Both the position numbers and the translations under genes were made by a program. 64,000 bases of DNA, from contig NZ_CP043929.1 of assembly GCF_008632455.1 (NCBI RefSeq), positions 3,782,001-3,846,000 on the forward strand, in the 5' to 3' direction. How positions within the stretch are numbered: the stretch's first letter is position 1; each line of letters begins with the position of its first letter. The notes below the pieces were generated by a model. It was not told the DNA's origin. It was given only the letters and a program-made list of their open reading frames with translations, and made no database searches. The stretch comes from Methylomonas rhizoryzae (GTDB taxonomy: Bacteria > Pseudomonadota > Gammaproteobacteria > Methylococcales > Methylomonadaceae). This document shows positions 18,777-28,953 of the stretch, piece after piece.

Positions 18777-19059
18777 TCGGAAAAATCTACGCGGCAGGCT
18801 ATCGGGACAAGCGTCGCCCCCACCCCACGCTAATGTTAACGACGGGGATGGCGAGATACCTTCAAGACCGTCAGGATGCCTTTGCTGTCATAGTTGGGAA
18901 TTAACATAAGCTTAGGGAACGGGGCATTCGGCAGCGACAGCACCTATTCAACCCCGGAGCCTAGCGTTTTTAAAGGTAATGCAGCTAATTCGGCTACTGA
19001 TGCGTTGCGTTTTATTTTAGAATTTCCGGGATTTAGAAGACATTACTAGGGGCGTATGC

Positions 19060-20886
19060 GTGCAAACAGAATCATGGTCGATTGAAGAATCCAAACAACT
19101 TTACGCCGTCGATCAATGGGGTGGTGGGTATTTCTCTATCAACCGGCAAGGCCACGTTTGCGTTAAGCCGCGTTTGGCAACGGAACAAACCATCGATTTA
19201 TTCGAAGTCGCCCAAGCGTTGCGCGGGCGCGGCTTGAATTTTCCGGTGCTGGTACGCTTTACCGACATCTTGCGCGACCGGATAGTGCAGTTGCAGCAAG
19301 CTTTCGACCTAGCGCGCGACAAATACCGCTACAACGGCAATTACACCCCGGTCTACCCGATTAAAGTCAACCAACAAGGCAACGTGGTGCAAAGCATCGT
19401 GTCGGCCGATAACATAGGCCTGGAAGCCGGCAGCAAACCGGAATTGTTGGCAATACTGGGCCTGATCAAACCGGGCGGCACCATCGTCTGCAACGGCTAT
19501 AAAGACCGGCTTTATATCCGGATGGCCTTGATGGGGCAATTGATGGGTTTGTCGGTCTTCATCGTCATCGAGAAACCCTCGGAGCTGGGGCTGATCGTCG
19601 AAGAAGCCGCCAAGTTGCAGGTTCGGCCTTTGATCGGGATGCGGGTTAGGCTTTCCACCATTAGCGCCGGCAAATGGCAAAACAGCGGCGGCGAGAAATC
19701 CAAATTCGGCTTGCATGCCAGCGAAGTCTTGCAGCTGATAGAACAACTGGGGCAAATGAACCTGCTAGATTGCCTGCAATTGATGCACTTTCACATGGGG
19801 TCGCAAATCGCCAATATTCACGACATCAAATTGGCGTTGAAAGAAGCCGGTCAATTTTACGTGCAGTTACGCAGCCTGGGCGCAAACATCAATACGGTCG
19901 ACGCCGGCGGCGGTCTGGGCGTGGATTACGACGGCAGCGGTTCGCGGCGCGAGTGCTCGATGAACTACAGCATGGCCGAATACGCCGACAACATCGTGCA
20001 TGCGTTTGCCGAAATCAGCCGCCAACACCATCTACCCGAACCGCACATCATTACCGAGTCCGGCCGGGCGATTACCGCCCACCATGCAGTGCTGATCACC
20101 AATGTTACCGAAGTGGAAAGTTTGCAAAGCGATACGGAACAGCACAGCTTTAACGCAACCAACCTCGCCGAGGCCTACCACAACGCCCAATTCGATATTG
20201 CCCAAGCCCGCGCGCAATTCGTACAAGGCGATTTATCGTTATCGCAACTGGCCGAAGCCGAAAAACACTACGTAAGCTTATGCCGGCAGATACAAGGCCG
20301 CCTAAATACGGAAAACCATCAACACCGCGAGATTCTGCAAGAATTGGACGAAAAACTGGCGGATAAGGTATTCTGCAATTTCTCGTTGTTTCAATCCATG
20401 CCGGACATTTGGGGCATAGAGCAAATTTTCCCCATCCTGCCGATTCAGCGCTTGCAGCAACGTCCGTCGCGCCGCACCGTACTGCAGGATTTGACGTGCG
20501 ACTCGGACGGCCGCATCGATCAATACGTAGATCGGCACAACGTCAGCCACACCCTGCCCTTGCACGCAATCGACGACGAACAGGACTATTTGATCGGTTT
20601 TTTCATGTTGGGCGCTTATCAGGAAATATTGGGCGACATGCACAATTTGTTCGGCGACACCCATTCGATCAATATCGAACTGGCAGACAACGGCTATCGC
20701 TTCGGCGACTTTATGGCCGGGGAAGACGTTAGCGAGCTGCTCGATTACGTGCACATCGACACCGAAGCACTCAAATCGGCTTACCGACAGCGTTTAGCGA
20801 GTTCGAAACTCCCTCAAGCGCAGCAACAACTATTCGAACAAGAGCTTTTAGCCGGATTGAACGCCTATACTTATTTGGAAAAATAA
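19060..20886 (+). CDS. speA: Biosynthetic arginine decarboxylase SpeA
   Basis: A 608-residue PLP-dependent fold-III decarboxylase. The PLP lysine is K102 in VYPIKVNQQGNVV. FHMGSQIANIHDIK and DAGGGLGVDYDGS follow, and the C-terminal active-site cysteine (C480) is in LTCDSDGRID. It converts arginine to agmatine, the first step to putrescine. The start is GTG. An ATG four bases upstream is out of frame. It stands alone after a 283-bp gap that should contain its promoter. Confidence 0.95.
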   Translation: MQTESWSIEESKQLYAVDQWGGGYFSINRQGHVCVKPRLATEQTIDLFEVAQALRGRGLNFPVLVRFTDILRDRIVQLQQAFDLARDKYRYNGNYTPVYPIKVNQQGNVVQSIVSADNIGLEAGSKPELLAILGLIKPGGTIVCNGYKDRLYIRMALMGQLMGLSVFIVIEKPSELGLIVEEAAKLQVRPLIGMRVRLSTISAGKWQNSGGEKSKFGLHASEVLQLIEQLGQMNLLDCLQLMHFHMGSQIANIHDIKLALKEAGQFYVQLRSLGANINTVDAGGGLGVDYDGSGSRRECSMNYSMAEYADNIVHAFAEISRQHHLPEPHIITESGRAITAHHAVLITNVTEVESLQSDTEQHSFNATNLAEAYHNAQFDIAQARAQFVQGDLSLSQLAEAEKHYVSLCRQIQGRLNTENHQHREILQELDEKLADKVFCNFSLFQSMPDIWGIEQIFPILPIQRLQQRPSRRTVLQDLTCDSDGRIDQYVDRHNVSHTLPLHAIDDEQDYLIGFFMLGAYQEILGDMHNLFGDTHSINIELADNGYRFGDFMAGEDVSELLDYVHIDTEALKSAYRQRLASSKLPQAQQQLFEQELLAGLNAYTYLEK

Positions 20887-20938
20887 GCAGGCGCACACGG
20901 GTTTCAGTGCAAACCGACCTTTTAGCAACGGAGAATAC

Positions 20939-21796
20939 ATGAAAGTAGGCTTCATCGGCCTAGGCGCCATGGGCCAAGGCATGGCAAAAAACTTGGCCAA
21001 AGGCGGCTATTTACAAGCGGTATATAACCGCACCTGTTCCAAAGCGCACGAACTGGCTACCGAATTGACGGTTACGGCTTACGACTCGGTGCAAAGTCTG
21101 GCCGAACAAAGCGACGTGATTTTCATCTGCGTATCGGCCGATAACGATGTGATGGATGTAATCGACGCCATCGCCGCCACCATCAAGCCGGGTAGCGTGG
21201 TAATCGATACCTCCACTGTCGGCAGTAATACCGCGGTTCGAGCAGCTGCCGCTCTGGCCGGCAAACAAGCGCATTTTTTAGACGCCCCGGTATCGGGCGG
21301 CGTCGAAGGCGCCAACAAAGGCAGCTTGGCGATGATGATAGGCGGCGACCCCGCTGTGCTGGCGCGGGTACGTCCTATACTCGAATGCATGACCGCTAGA
21401 ATCGAACACTTAGGGCCGACCGGCTCCGGGCAAGCGTGCAAGGCCGTCAACCAAGTCATGTGCGCCGGCATCAATCAAGCGGTTACCGAAGCCTTGAGCT
21501 TCGCCCAAGCGCAAGGCCTGGACCTGGATAAAGTGATAGACGTGGTCTGCGGCGGTGCGGCCGGCAATTGGTTTTTGCAACATCGCGGCAAAACCATGAC
21601 CCAAGGCCTGTTCAAGCCCGGCTTCAAGCTGGCTTTGCATCACAAGGATTTGTTGATCTGCCGGGAGATAGCCGCACAAACCGGAACAGCCATTCCTCTG
21701 ACCGAACGGACCGTATCGGAATACGCACAGCTGATGCAACAAGGCTACGGCGACGAAGACATTTCCGCCTTATATCGAATAAAACGCAAACCCTGA
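20939..21796 (+). CDS. NAD(P)-dependent beta-hydroxyacid dehydrogenase (3-hydroxyisobutyrate dehydrogenase family)
   Basis: A 285-residue protein with an N-terminal Rossmann motif GFIGLGAMGQGMAKNL, the substrate-binding DAPVSGGVEGANKGSL, and the catalytic lysine K168 in GSGQACKAVNQVM. Members include 3-hydroxyisobutyrate dehydrogenase, tartronate semialdehyde reductase and glyoxylate/succinic semialdehyde reductases. The sequence alone does not choose between these. A GGAG ribosome-binding site lies 7 bp upstream. ugd follows 19 bp later on the same strand, so the two may be cotranscribed. Confidence 0.88.
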   Translation: MKVGFIGLGAMGQGMAKNLAKGGYLQAVYNRTCSKAHELATELTVTAYDSVQSLAEQSDVIFICVSADNDVMDVIDAIAATIKPGSVVIDTSTVGSNTAVRAAAALAGKQAHFLDAPVSGGVEGANKGSLAMMIGGDPAVLARVRPILECMTARIEHLGPTGSGQACKAVNQVMCAGINQAVTEALSFAQAQGLDLDKVIDVVCGGAAGNWFLQHRGKTMTQGLFKPGFKLALHHKDLLICREIAAQTGTAIPLTERTVSEYAQLMQQGYGDEDISALYRIKRKP

Positions 21797-21815
21797 ACAT
21801 AAACGAGGATAAAAC

Positions 21816-23135
21816 ATGAGAATCACAGTTTTCGGTAGCGGTTACGTAGGTCTGGTGACCGGCGCCTGCCTGGCCGATGTCGGCAATCAAGTCATGTGCA
21901 TGGATGTCGATCAAAACAAGATAGACAAACTGAAACAAGGCATTATTCCAATCTACGAACCCGGCTTGGAAGAGATGATCAAGGACAATATGGCCGCCGA
22001 CCGCTTGCATTTTACGACCGACGTAAAAGAAGCCGTCGATTTCGGCTTGTTCCAATTCATCGCAGTAGGAACCCCTCCGGACGAAGACGGTTCCGCTGAC
22101 TTGCGCTATGTATTGGCCGTTGCCCGTAGCGTCGCCGAAAACATGCAGGACTACAAAATCGTGGTCGACAAATCCACCGTGCCGGTCGGTACCGCCGACA
22201 AGGTCAGGCAAACCATGCTGGACGTCTTGGCGGAACGTGGCGAAAGCGTGGAATTCGACGTGGTATCCAACCCGGAATTTTTAAAGGAAGGCTCGGCACT
22301 GGACGATTTTATGAAGCCTGACCGCATCGTCATCGGCACAGACAACCCGCGCACCGCAGAGCTGTTAAAAGCCTTGTACGCGCCGTTCAACCGCAGCAGG
22401 GAACGAGTCATCAACATGGACATCCGTTCCGCCGAATTGACCAAATATGCAGCCAACGCAATGCTGGCGACCAAAATCAGCTTTATGAACGAGCTCGCCA
22501 ACCTGGCAGAACGTTTAGGCGCCGACATCGAGAGCGTGCGCCACGGCATAGGCTCCGACAGCCGCATCGGCTATAGCTTCATCTATCCTGGCTGCGGCTA
22601 CGGCGGCTCGTGTTTTCCTAAAGACGTCAAAGCCTTGGAACGCACCGCTAAAGAAATGGGTTATCACGCCGAATTGCTGAACGCGGTCGAAAACGTCAAC
22701 GACCGGCAAAAACACCGTTTGTTCGAAAAAATCAGCGCCCGCTATCCCGAAGGGATTAAAGGTAAAACATTTGCACTTTGGGGCTTGGCCTTCAAACCTA
22801 ATACCGACGACATGCGCGAAGCACCTAGCCGGGTTTTGCTGGAAGCTTTAATCGCCGCCGGTGCCTCGGTCAAGGCCTACGATCCGGAAGCGCTGCACGA
22901 GGCTAAGCGTATTTACGGCGACAACCCCGGATTGATTTATTGCGAAGCACAAATAGATACACTGAACGACGCCGACGCCTTAGTCATCGTGACCGAATGG
23001 AAACAATTCCGCAGCCCGGATTTCGACAAACTTGGCGGCCTGTTACGCGATAAAGTCATCTTCGACGGCCGTAACATGTACGAGCCCAAGATCCTGAAAC
23101 ATCACGGCTTGGAATACTTCTCGATAGGCCGTTAA
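21816..23135 (+). CDS. ugd: UDP-glucose 6-dehydrogenase
   Basis: A 439-residue enzyme with the NAD motif VFGSGYVGLVTGACLADVG, the conserved STVPVGTADKVR and NPEFLKEGSALDDF, the catalytic cysteine C266 in GCGYGGSCFPKD, and the C-terminal KAYDPEALHEAKRIYG domain. It oxidises UDP-glucose twice to UDP-glucuronate, a precursor of capsule, exopolysaccharide and lipid A sugars. pgm further on in the window provides glucose 1-phosphate upstream of this step. Confidence 0.96.
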   Translation: MRITVFGSGYVGLVTGACLADVGNQVMCMDVDQNKIDKLKQGIIPIYEPGLEEMIKDNMAADRLHFTTDVKEAVDFGLFQFIAVGTPPDEDGSADLRYVLAVARSVAENMQDYKIVVDKSTVPVGTADKVRQTMLDVLAERGESVEFDVVSNPEFLKEGSALDDFMKPDRIVIGTDNPRTAELLKALYAPFNRSRERVINMDIRSAELTKYAANAMLATKISFMNELANLAERLGADIESVRHGIGSDSRIGYSFIYPGCGYGGSCFPKDVKALERTAKEMGYHAELLNAVENVNDRQKHRLFEKISARYPEGIKGKTFALWGLAFKPNTDDMREAPSRVLLEALIAAGASVKAYDPEALHEAKRIYGDNPGLIYCEAQIDTLNDADALVIVTEWKQFRSPDFDKLGGLLRDKVIFDGRNMYEPKILKHHGLEYFSIGR

Positions 23136-23145
23136 TCCTCAGTTC

Positions 23146-23185
23146 GGTTTTCGTGCCCGATCGAACTGATCTTGGCACGAAAACC
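23146..23185 (+). terminator. Inverted repeat after ugd, possible terminator
   Basis: A perfect 12-bp stem (GGTTTTCGTGCC / GGCACGAAAACC) with a 16-nt loop begins 10 bp after the ugd stop. It lacks a strong T tract, so termination is likely but not certain. The 245 bp that follow up to the next gene hold nothing recognisable. Confidence 0.5.
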
Positions 23186-23431
23186 CGCCATCACCCAAGC
23201 ATCATCCTTCAGCGGCTTGCTTGTCGCCAAAGCCGATCCCGTTAAATTAACGAAAGCGCGCATCCGACGCCGGCCGCCCGGATAAAGGCAAGAACTGATG
23301 CGAAATTTAATTTTGCAGGCACAATCGGGTCGATTGCGGAAAATACGGCCGGCTGGACAAGCTGAAATCAATTACTCAACCGGCACAAAGTAGAAATTTA
23401 GATCGAAACAATAAACCAGCGCAGCTTTTTA

Positions 23432-24130
23432 TTATGCTGAAATCCGAGCGGAATTGCGCGTTACCGCACCATACGTCAGTAAAGCCAATATCAACAAGGG
23501 TAAGATGCCCGGCTCGGGAACGTTACCGGTTCCGGTGACCGGAGCCAGATTGGCGAGAAACTCAATACCCAAAGGCAGTATCGAGCCGTCATCGAAAGGC
23601 ACCAGAATTTCCAGTAAATAAGCAGTCGGGTCGCTAATCAGCGGAAAGAACCCGAATGCATCGATGCCGTTGGGATTCAACGCCGCTTGACTGAATAGGG
23701 TTACGCCACCCGCGACAGCCGGCAATTCGTAATAGAAACCGATGACGTTGCTTGCCGCCGAAAAGGTAGATGTCACATTCAAGCCGGTATCCAGCACGAC
23801 GCCGTAATCCAACAGCACGATGGCCGCTTGCGGGTTTGAGAACGTATTGTGGGTATCCGGCCCCCAGAGCGCAATTCTGTTAGCTGCGATGGTAGGATCC
23901 GTATCGACGAAATAAAACCCGAACACAGACTGCGAGAAGAGCAAAGAGCCGATGTCTAAAGCCTCCATGCCTAAAAAGACATTCAACGATACCGGCTTAA
24001 ACATTTCCGCCCCGCTGTCGTCATAAAATACGTTCGGATCGGGGTTGAAAAACGCTGCCTGCACGCTGCGCAAAGGCAGCATCAGCGCGACAACGAAGAA
24101 AAATAGTGATAAGAAAAAGCGTTGTTGCAT
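23432..24130 (-). CDS. Exported protein with PEP-CTERM sorting tail
   Basis: A 232-residue protein with a signal peptide (FFLSLFFFVVALMLPLRSVQA) and a C-terminal tail of the PEP-CTERM type: NVPEPGILPLLILALL followed by basic TRNSAR. Such tails are cut by an exosortase while the protein crosses the inner membrane. The intervening 180 residues are predicted beta-rich, with no family recognised. A GAGG ribosome-binding site precedes the ATG. No exosortase gene lies in the window. Confidence 0.85.
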   Translation of the reverse strand: MQQRFFLSLFFFVVALMLPLRSVQAAFFNPDPNVFYDDSGAEMFKPVSLNVFLGMEALDIGSLLFSQSVFGFYFVDTDPTIAANRIALWGPDTHNTFSNPQAAIVLLDYGVVLDTGLNVTSTFSAASNVIGFYYELPAVAGGVTLFSQAALNPNGIDAFGFFPLISDPTAYLLEILVPFDDGSILPLGIEFLANLAPVTGTGNVPEPGILPLLILALLTYGAVTRNSARISA

Positions 24131-24291
24131 GATGTTTCGCCTCTGCGCTGGCAGTATAAAATGGGTTTACCCGTTAAAAAGCACCGACTAAATCGTAGCT
24201 GAAATCTTGCCGGATCCTATTGCCCGCTGGTACAGATAAACTCGCACTATCGGCCTCATCAGGCCTTTGTTGATAGGATTTTCGAAGGAAA

Positions 24292-25812
24292 CTATTCGAT
24301 CGTGACGGGAATTTTGCCTATTTTCGTTTGCCATTCCCTTGGCGCTCTAGCGTGTATGGATACGCCGCGGCAATCGACGGCAACGGTGACCGGCATGTCT
24401 TCCACGACAAACTCGTGTATGGCTTCCATGCCCAAGTCGGCAAAAGCGACTACCCGCGCTTGCTTGATAGCCTTGGATACCAAATACGCCGCGCCGCCAA
24501 CGGCGATCAAATAAACCGCCTTGTGCTTTTTAATCGCCGCCACGGCTTTGGATCCACGCTCGGCCTTACCTATCATCCCTAACAATCCGGTCTTCTCCAA
24601 TACCTTTTCGGTGAATGCGTCCATCCTCGTCGCTGTCGTCGGTCCGGCCGGACCGACGACTTCGCCCGGAACCGGATCGACCGGGCCGACGTAATAAATG
24701 AATTTGTTGGCCAATTCCACGCCGGCCGGCAGACTCTGCCCGTTGTTCAACAATTCCACGATGCGTTTGTGCGCGGCATCGCGACCGGTCAACAAGGTTC
24801 CGCTCAATAACAAGGTCTCTCCGGGCTGCCAAGATTCCAGATCTTCTTTACGTAATCCATCCAAATTCACTCGCCGTGCGTTGGACACGGTTTGCACGAT
24901 TTGCGGCCAATCGGCCAAATTTGGCGTCGTCAATTGCGCAGGCCCCGAACCGTCCAACACGAAGTGCGCGTGACGGGTCGCGGCACAATTCGGTATCACG
25001 GCAACCGGCTTGTTCGCGGCATGAGTAGGATAATCCAGAATTTTAACGTCCAGCACGGTGGTCAAGCCTCCCAAGCCTTGTGCACCTATGCCTAATGCGT
25101 TCACCTTGTCGTATAGTTCCAAGCGGAGCTGTTCCAGCGCATTTTGCGGCCCGCGCGCCAACAACTCTTGAATATCAATAGCCTGCATACAGGCCTGTTT
25201 GGCCAACAGCATAGCTTTTTCCGCCGTGCCGCCTATGCCGATTCCCAAAATCCCCGGCGGGCACCAACCGGCCCCCATGGTTGGTACCACACTCAACACC
25301 CAATCGACAATGCTGTCGGCCGGATTCAACATGGCAAACTTGGCTTTCGCCTCCGAGCCCCCGCCCTTGGCCGCTAATTCCACTTCCACCGTATTGCCCT
25401 TAACGACCTCCATATGCACTACGGCCGGCGTATTGTCTTTGGTATTGATGCGTTTTCCGGCGGGGTCGGCCAAGATTGACGCTCTTAACACGTTATCCGG
25501 CTGTAGATAAGCCCGGCGCACGCCTTCGTTGACCATGTCCGTTACGCTCAGCGTAGCCTCCCAGCGCACGTCCATGCCTATCTTTAAAAATACCGTCACG
25601 ATACCGGTATCCTGGCAGATTGGCCGTTTGCCTTCCGCGCACATTCTGGAGTTAATCAAAATCTGTTCCATGGCGTCCTTGGCTGCAGGACTTTGTTCTT
25701 TTACATAAGCCTCGTTTAGCGCCTTGATAAAATCCGCCGGATGGTAATAGGAAATGAATTGCAAGGCATCGGCTATGCTGCTGATGAAGTCTTCTTGGAG
25801 AATCGGATTCAT
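24292..25812 (-). CDS. Fumarate hydratase class I (iron-sulfur)
   Basis: A 506-residue class I fumarase with both domains in one chain: the alpha part with the cluster cysteine C66 in RPICQDTGIV and GGGSEAKAKFAML, and the beta part with LLLSGTLLTGRDAAH, YYVGPVDPVPGEVVGPAGP and TTATRMD. It hydrates fumarate to malate in the TCA cycle using a [4Fe-4S] cluster. The gene starts only 37 bp after the stop of a large RTX gene, with no terminator seen between them. Confidence 0.94.
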   Translation of the reverse strand: MNPILQEDFISSIADALQFISYYHPADFIKALNEAYVKEQSPAAKDAMEQILINSRMCAEGKRPICQDTGIVTVFLKIGMDVRWEATLSVTDMVNEGVRRAYLQPDNVLRASILADPAGKRINTKDNTPAVVHMEVVKGNTVEVELAAKGGGSEAKAKFAMLNPADSIVDWVLSVVPTMGAGWCPPGILGIGIGGTAEKAMLLAKQACMQAIDIQELLARGPQNALEQLRLELYDKVNALGIGAQGLGGLTTVLDVKILDYPTHAANKPVAVIPNCAATRHAHFVLDGSGPAQLTTPNLADWPQIVQTVSNARRVNLDGLRKEDLESWQPGETLLLSGTLLTGRDAAHKRIVELLNNGQSLPAGVELANKFIYYVGPVDPVPGEVVGPAGPTTATRMDAFTEKVLEKTGLLGMIGKAERGSKAVAAIKKHKAVYLIAVGGAAYLVSKAIKQARVVAFADLGMEAIHEFVVEDMPVTVAVDCRGVSIHARAPREWQTKIGKIPVTIE

Positions 25813-25849
25813 GGCAAATAGAGATTAAAGTTCGCGAGCGAAAACTCGC

Positions 25850-28582
25850 TCAAACCAAATCGAAAGAATCGGCGGTCAACGAGGCGGGAGTAAAACTACT
25901 ACCGTCCAACACGCCCACTTTAGCGATTAGTACCGATTTGGAATTACTAATGGCGTCGTAATACAGTTTACCGGTTTTGGTATCGTAAACCAGAAACGAA
26001 TCGCTATCGACGTCGGCGCGGGTGCGGCCATAGCCGCTGATAAAGTTAATGGTAACGCCGTCATCTACATTGGAATCCAATCCTTCGAAGGTGGACGAAT
26101 CCAGCATAATGCTGTCCGAACTGGAAAAGTCGGTAATCAAATCCCAATTACTTTTGCTAGGTTCTTTATCGAAAAAGAATATATCCGAACCGTCGCCCCC
26201 GGTCAGCCTGTCCCGACCCAATCCGCCGATAATGATGTCGTCGCCGGCACCGCCGTCGATTTTGTTTGCTCCGTCGTTGCCTTCCAAACGGTTGTCGGCG
26301 CTGCTGCCGATCAACTTGAAACCTTGCCTACCGGTCAGTGTGACGTTTTCGATACTCTCCAGGCCTAAAATCGGGTTCTTCGCCGGATTGCTCAAATCGA
26401 TGCTAGACGCCACCTGCAAGGTATCGATACCCGCCGTATCGTAAATGGTCAGTTTTTTGCCTATGGCAATATAGGTATCGTTGCCGGCGCCACCGGCCAA
26501 AATATCGCGGCCACCTTTGATATTGCCTCCTGTCAACGTATCGTTGTTTTCTGTCCCCTCTAAAGTTTTAACCTCTGTTGTTTCCGTATCTACCTCATTT
26601 ACACCGGTAATCCCGCTTCCCCCGCCACCAATACTGCCTACCAACGTTTTCACGCGATCGGTGAACTCCAATTTCTCCACGCCGATGACAGTATATTCGC
26701 CGTCCACGCTGGTCACGGTATAAACGCCGTCGGCGCCGGTAACGGTATAGTCTTTTAACGCTCGACTGAGCTTGATCACGTCGCTACCCTCTCCGCCGAC
26801 AAATACATCGTTACCCAAACCGGCGATGAAAATATCGTTACCGTCTCCACCGATCAAGGTATCGTCACCGTTACCGCCGTCCAGCGTGTCGTTCCCGGCA
26901 CCGCCGCGTAGCGTGTCGTCGCCGTCGCCACCTGTCAGAGTATCGTTACCGGCCGCACCATCGATTTCCACACCGTCGCTGCCGCTAATCGCAATCACGT
27001 CGTCGGCCACCGTACCGGCGAAAGATTGACCGACCGCGTTGCCGTCGGCGTCGTAACGTTGCATGACGATTTCGGTCAATTTGTCGCCGTCCTGAAACAC
27101 CCCTTGCTGATTACCGTCTTGATACTGCGCTTCCCAGGATACGACGAAGCCGCCGTCGCTCAAACCTATCACGGTGGGTTGTTGCTGCGAATCGTGAGTG
27201 GTGGTATTGACTTGGAATTCCGAGCCGACTTTGTTGCCGCCGGCGTCGAAGCGTTGGCCGTACACGCCCCAGTAACTTTCGTCCTGCAGCATGGATTGCC
27301 AGACAACCACGAAACCGCCGTCGCTTAACGCGGCGACTGCGGGTTGGGATTGTTCGTAGGTAGTGTAGGAATTAACTTTAATTTCGGCAGTAGTCGCAAA
27401 ACCGCTTGCATCGTACAGCCTTGCGTAAATACTACCGTCATGCACATCCAATGGATTGTCTTTGACAGGGTACGGATCACCCGGCGCCTGCCATACCACG
27501 ACAATCGAACCTCCTGAAAGTTGAGTTGCTGTCGGTAGTTTCTCCTTGCTCGCAAGCTCGTTATGCCGAGGATCACCAACATCCGATTCAGTCGTTTCTG
27601 CAGTTGAGTTAATAGTATCTACGTAACTATTTTCCGTGCCGGAAATTGGGTCATCATCTTTATCCAGAAAATTGTAAAGAAATTGCTGAAATTGATCATC
27701 GGAATCGTACAACTTAGCGAAGATTAACATCTGCTCGGTATCGACTCTGGTCGCTTCATAACCCACTATATAACTGCCGTCCTGCAAAGCCGTTACAAAC
27801 GGATCCCCGCCACCGGAATCACTAACTTTCGTCTCCCATCCTAAAGCGTTGCCTTTTTTGTCGAAATGCTGGCTAAACACGCCCGCTTGATTGGGATCTT
27901 CACCCATGGAGTTTCCGTTGTGTAACGAATCACCCTGATTTGCTGAAGTCCAAGCCACCACAAAACTGTCGTCTTCCAGGACGGCAATCGCCGGCTGGGT
28001 TTGATTGTCGGTTAAGGTATCGTTAGCGTGGAAAATTTCCGAAGTGGCCTTACCGTCAGCATCGAACAATTGCACGTTTATTCCGGTTCCGTCAGCATCG
28101 TCGCCGGTCCAGGCCAGCACCATACTGCCATTGGAAAACAGAGCGGGTACCACGTCGGAAGCGCCTTCCAAAATTCGGGTTTCGGCGCCGTCCGGATTTC
28201 CGTCGTTGTCGAATTTGCGAAAATAATAGCCGTCGCTGCCTTGCCAAAAATTGATAAAACCGCCCAGCGGATTAACTAATAAGGTGGTACCGGTCTGGGC
28301 GTCATCGGTTTCGACATTTGCCAACACTTCCTGCGATAGGGAAATCTGTTTGTCATCCCCCAAAAACCGGATTTTTTCGACGCCCACCAGCGTATCCGTG
28401 CCTTCGTCGCCATTGGCCGTATTGTTGTCCTTAACGGTCAACACCCCGCCGCTATAACTGAAGGTATATTCGGTGGAACTGCCGTTCAAAACCACAACAT
28501 CCTTGCCAGCTCCACCCTCAAAACTATCGTTGCCGTTAGTGCCGGTTAAAATATCGTTACCGCTCGTACCAATAGTTGCCAT
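25850..28582 (-). CDS. RTX-type calcium-binding secreted protein (910 residues)
   Basis: The N-terminus already carries hemolysin-type repeats (GNDILTGTNGNDSFEGGAGK). Residues about 90-520 hold several beta-propeller-like units of the form DGGFVVVWQS...GVYGQRFDAGGN. A block of GGxGxDxLx nonapeptides follows (about residues 550-610), and a second at about 660-810. The last 100 residues (DLITDFSSSDSIMLD, KLYYDA) resemble the type I secretion end of RTX adhesins. Such proteins bind calcium and are exported by an ABC/MFP/TolC system, which is not encoded here. Role unknown; cell-surface or S-layer-like adhesion is a guess. A GAGG ribosome-binding site precedes the ATG. Confidence 0.88.
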   Translation of the reverse strand: MATIGTSGNDILTGTNGNDSFEGGAGKDVVVLNGSSTEYTFSYSGGVLTVKDNNTANGDEGTDTLVGVEKIRFLGDDKQISLSQEVLANVETDDAQTGTTLLVNPLGGFINFWQGSDGYYFRKFDNDGNPDGAETRILEGASDVVPALFSNGSMVLAWTGDDADGTGINVQLFDADGKATSEIFHANDTLTDNQTQPAIAVLEDDSFVVAWTSANQGDSLHNGNSMGEDPNQAGVFSQHFDKKGNALGWETKVSDSGGGDPFVTALQDGSYIVGYEATRVDTEQMLIFAKLYDSDDQFQQFLYNFLDKDDDPISGTENSYVDTINSTAETTESDVGDPRHNELASKEKLPTATQLSGGSIVVVWQAPGDPYPVKDNPLDVHDGSIYARLYDASGFATTAEIKVNSYTTYEQSQPAVAALSDGGFVVVWQSMLQDESYWGVYGQRFDAGGNKVGSEFQVNTTTHDSQQQPTVIGLSDGGFVVSWEAQYQDGNQQGVFQDGDKLTEIVMQRYDADGNAVGQSFAGTVADDVIAISGSDGVEIDGAAGNDTLTGGDGDDTLRGGAGNDTLDGGNGDDTLIGGDGNDIFIAGLGNDVFVGGEGSDVIKLSRALKDYTVTGADGVYTVTSVDGEYTVIGVEKLEFTDRVKTLVGSIGGGGSGITGVNEVDTETTEVKTLEGTENNDTLTGGNIKGGRDILAGGAGNDTYIAIGKKLTIYDTAGIDTLQVASSIDLSNPAKNPILGLESIENVTLTGRQGFKLIGSSADNRLEGNDGANKIDGGAGDDIIIGGLGRDRLTGGDGSDIFFFDKEPSKSNWDLITDFSSSDSIMLDSSTFEGLDSNVDDGVTINFISGYGRTRADVDSDSFLVYDTKTGKLYYDAISNSKSVLIAKVGVLDGSSFTPASLTADSFDLV

Positions 28583-28953
28583 GTCGTTTTGCCTCTTAAA
28601 TCTTTAATGCGAAAAATAGCCGGTCGTCGCTAATATATTGTTTCATCAATAAAATCGACAATCCTAACCCAGGAAATTGCGCTTATAAGCCGGGCTTTAA
28701 ATTCCGGCGCACGCCTTTGTCGGTCACATCAAACGCTAGTAACCGACTCAGCTTCGGCGCTGCCGGGGCAAACTATAGCCTATCTCAGCCGCTTAGCCTG
28801 CCGTTAGGCTCGGTAAGTGCGGGCTGCGGCACATACCGAAACCGAAAAGACCACAAAAAAGGCGTTGTCCGCCGGCGGACAACGCCTTGATGTTGGGATT
28901 AAACGCAAAATCGCCGCTTTAAACGATCGGCCTTCGGCCTAGGGCTTTGCGGA
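28583..28953. other. Intergenic region between pgm and the RTX gene
   Basis: About 370 bp. It contains the pgm terminator near its pgm-proximal end and the upstream region of the RTX gene at the other end. No further gene or repeat is recognised. Confidence 0.5.
28855..28886 (-). terminator. Intrinsic terminator of pgm
   Basis: A perfect 26-bp palindrome (arms GGCGTTGTCCGCC and GGCGGACAACGCC, 28861-28886) is followed on the minus strand by TTTTTT. It lies about 68 bp after the pgm stop. Confidence 0.85.
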
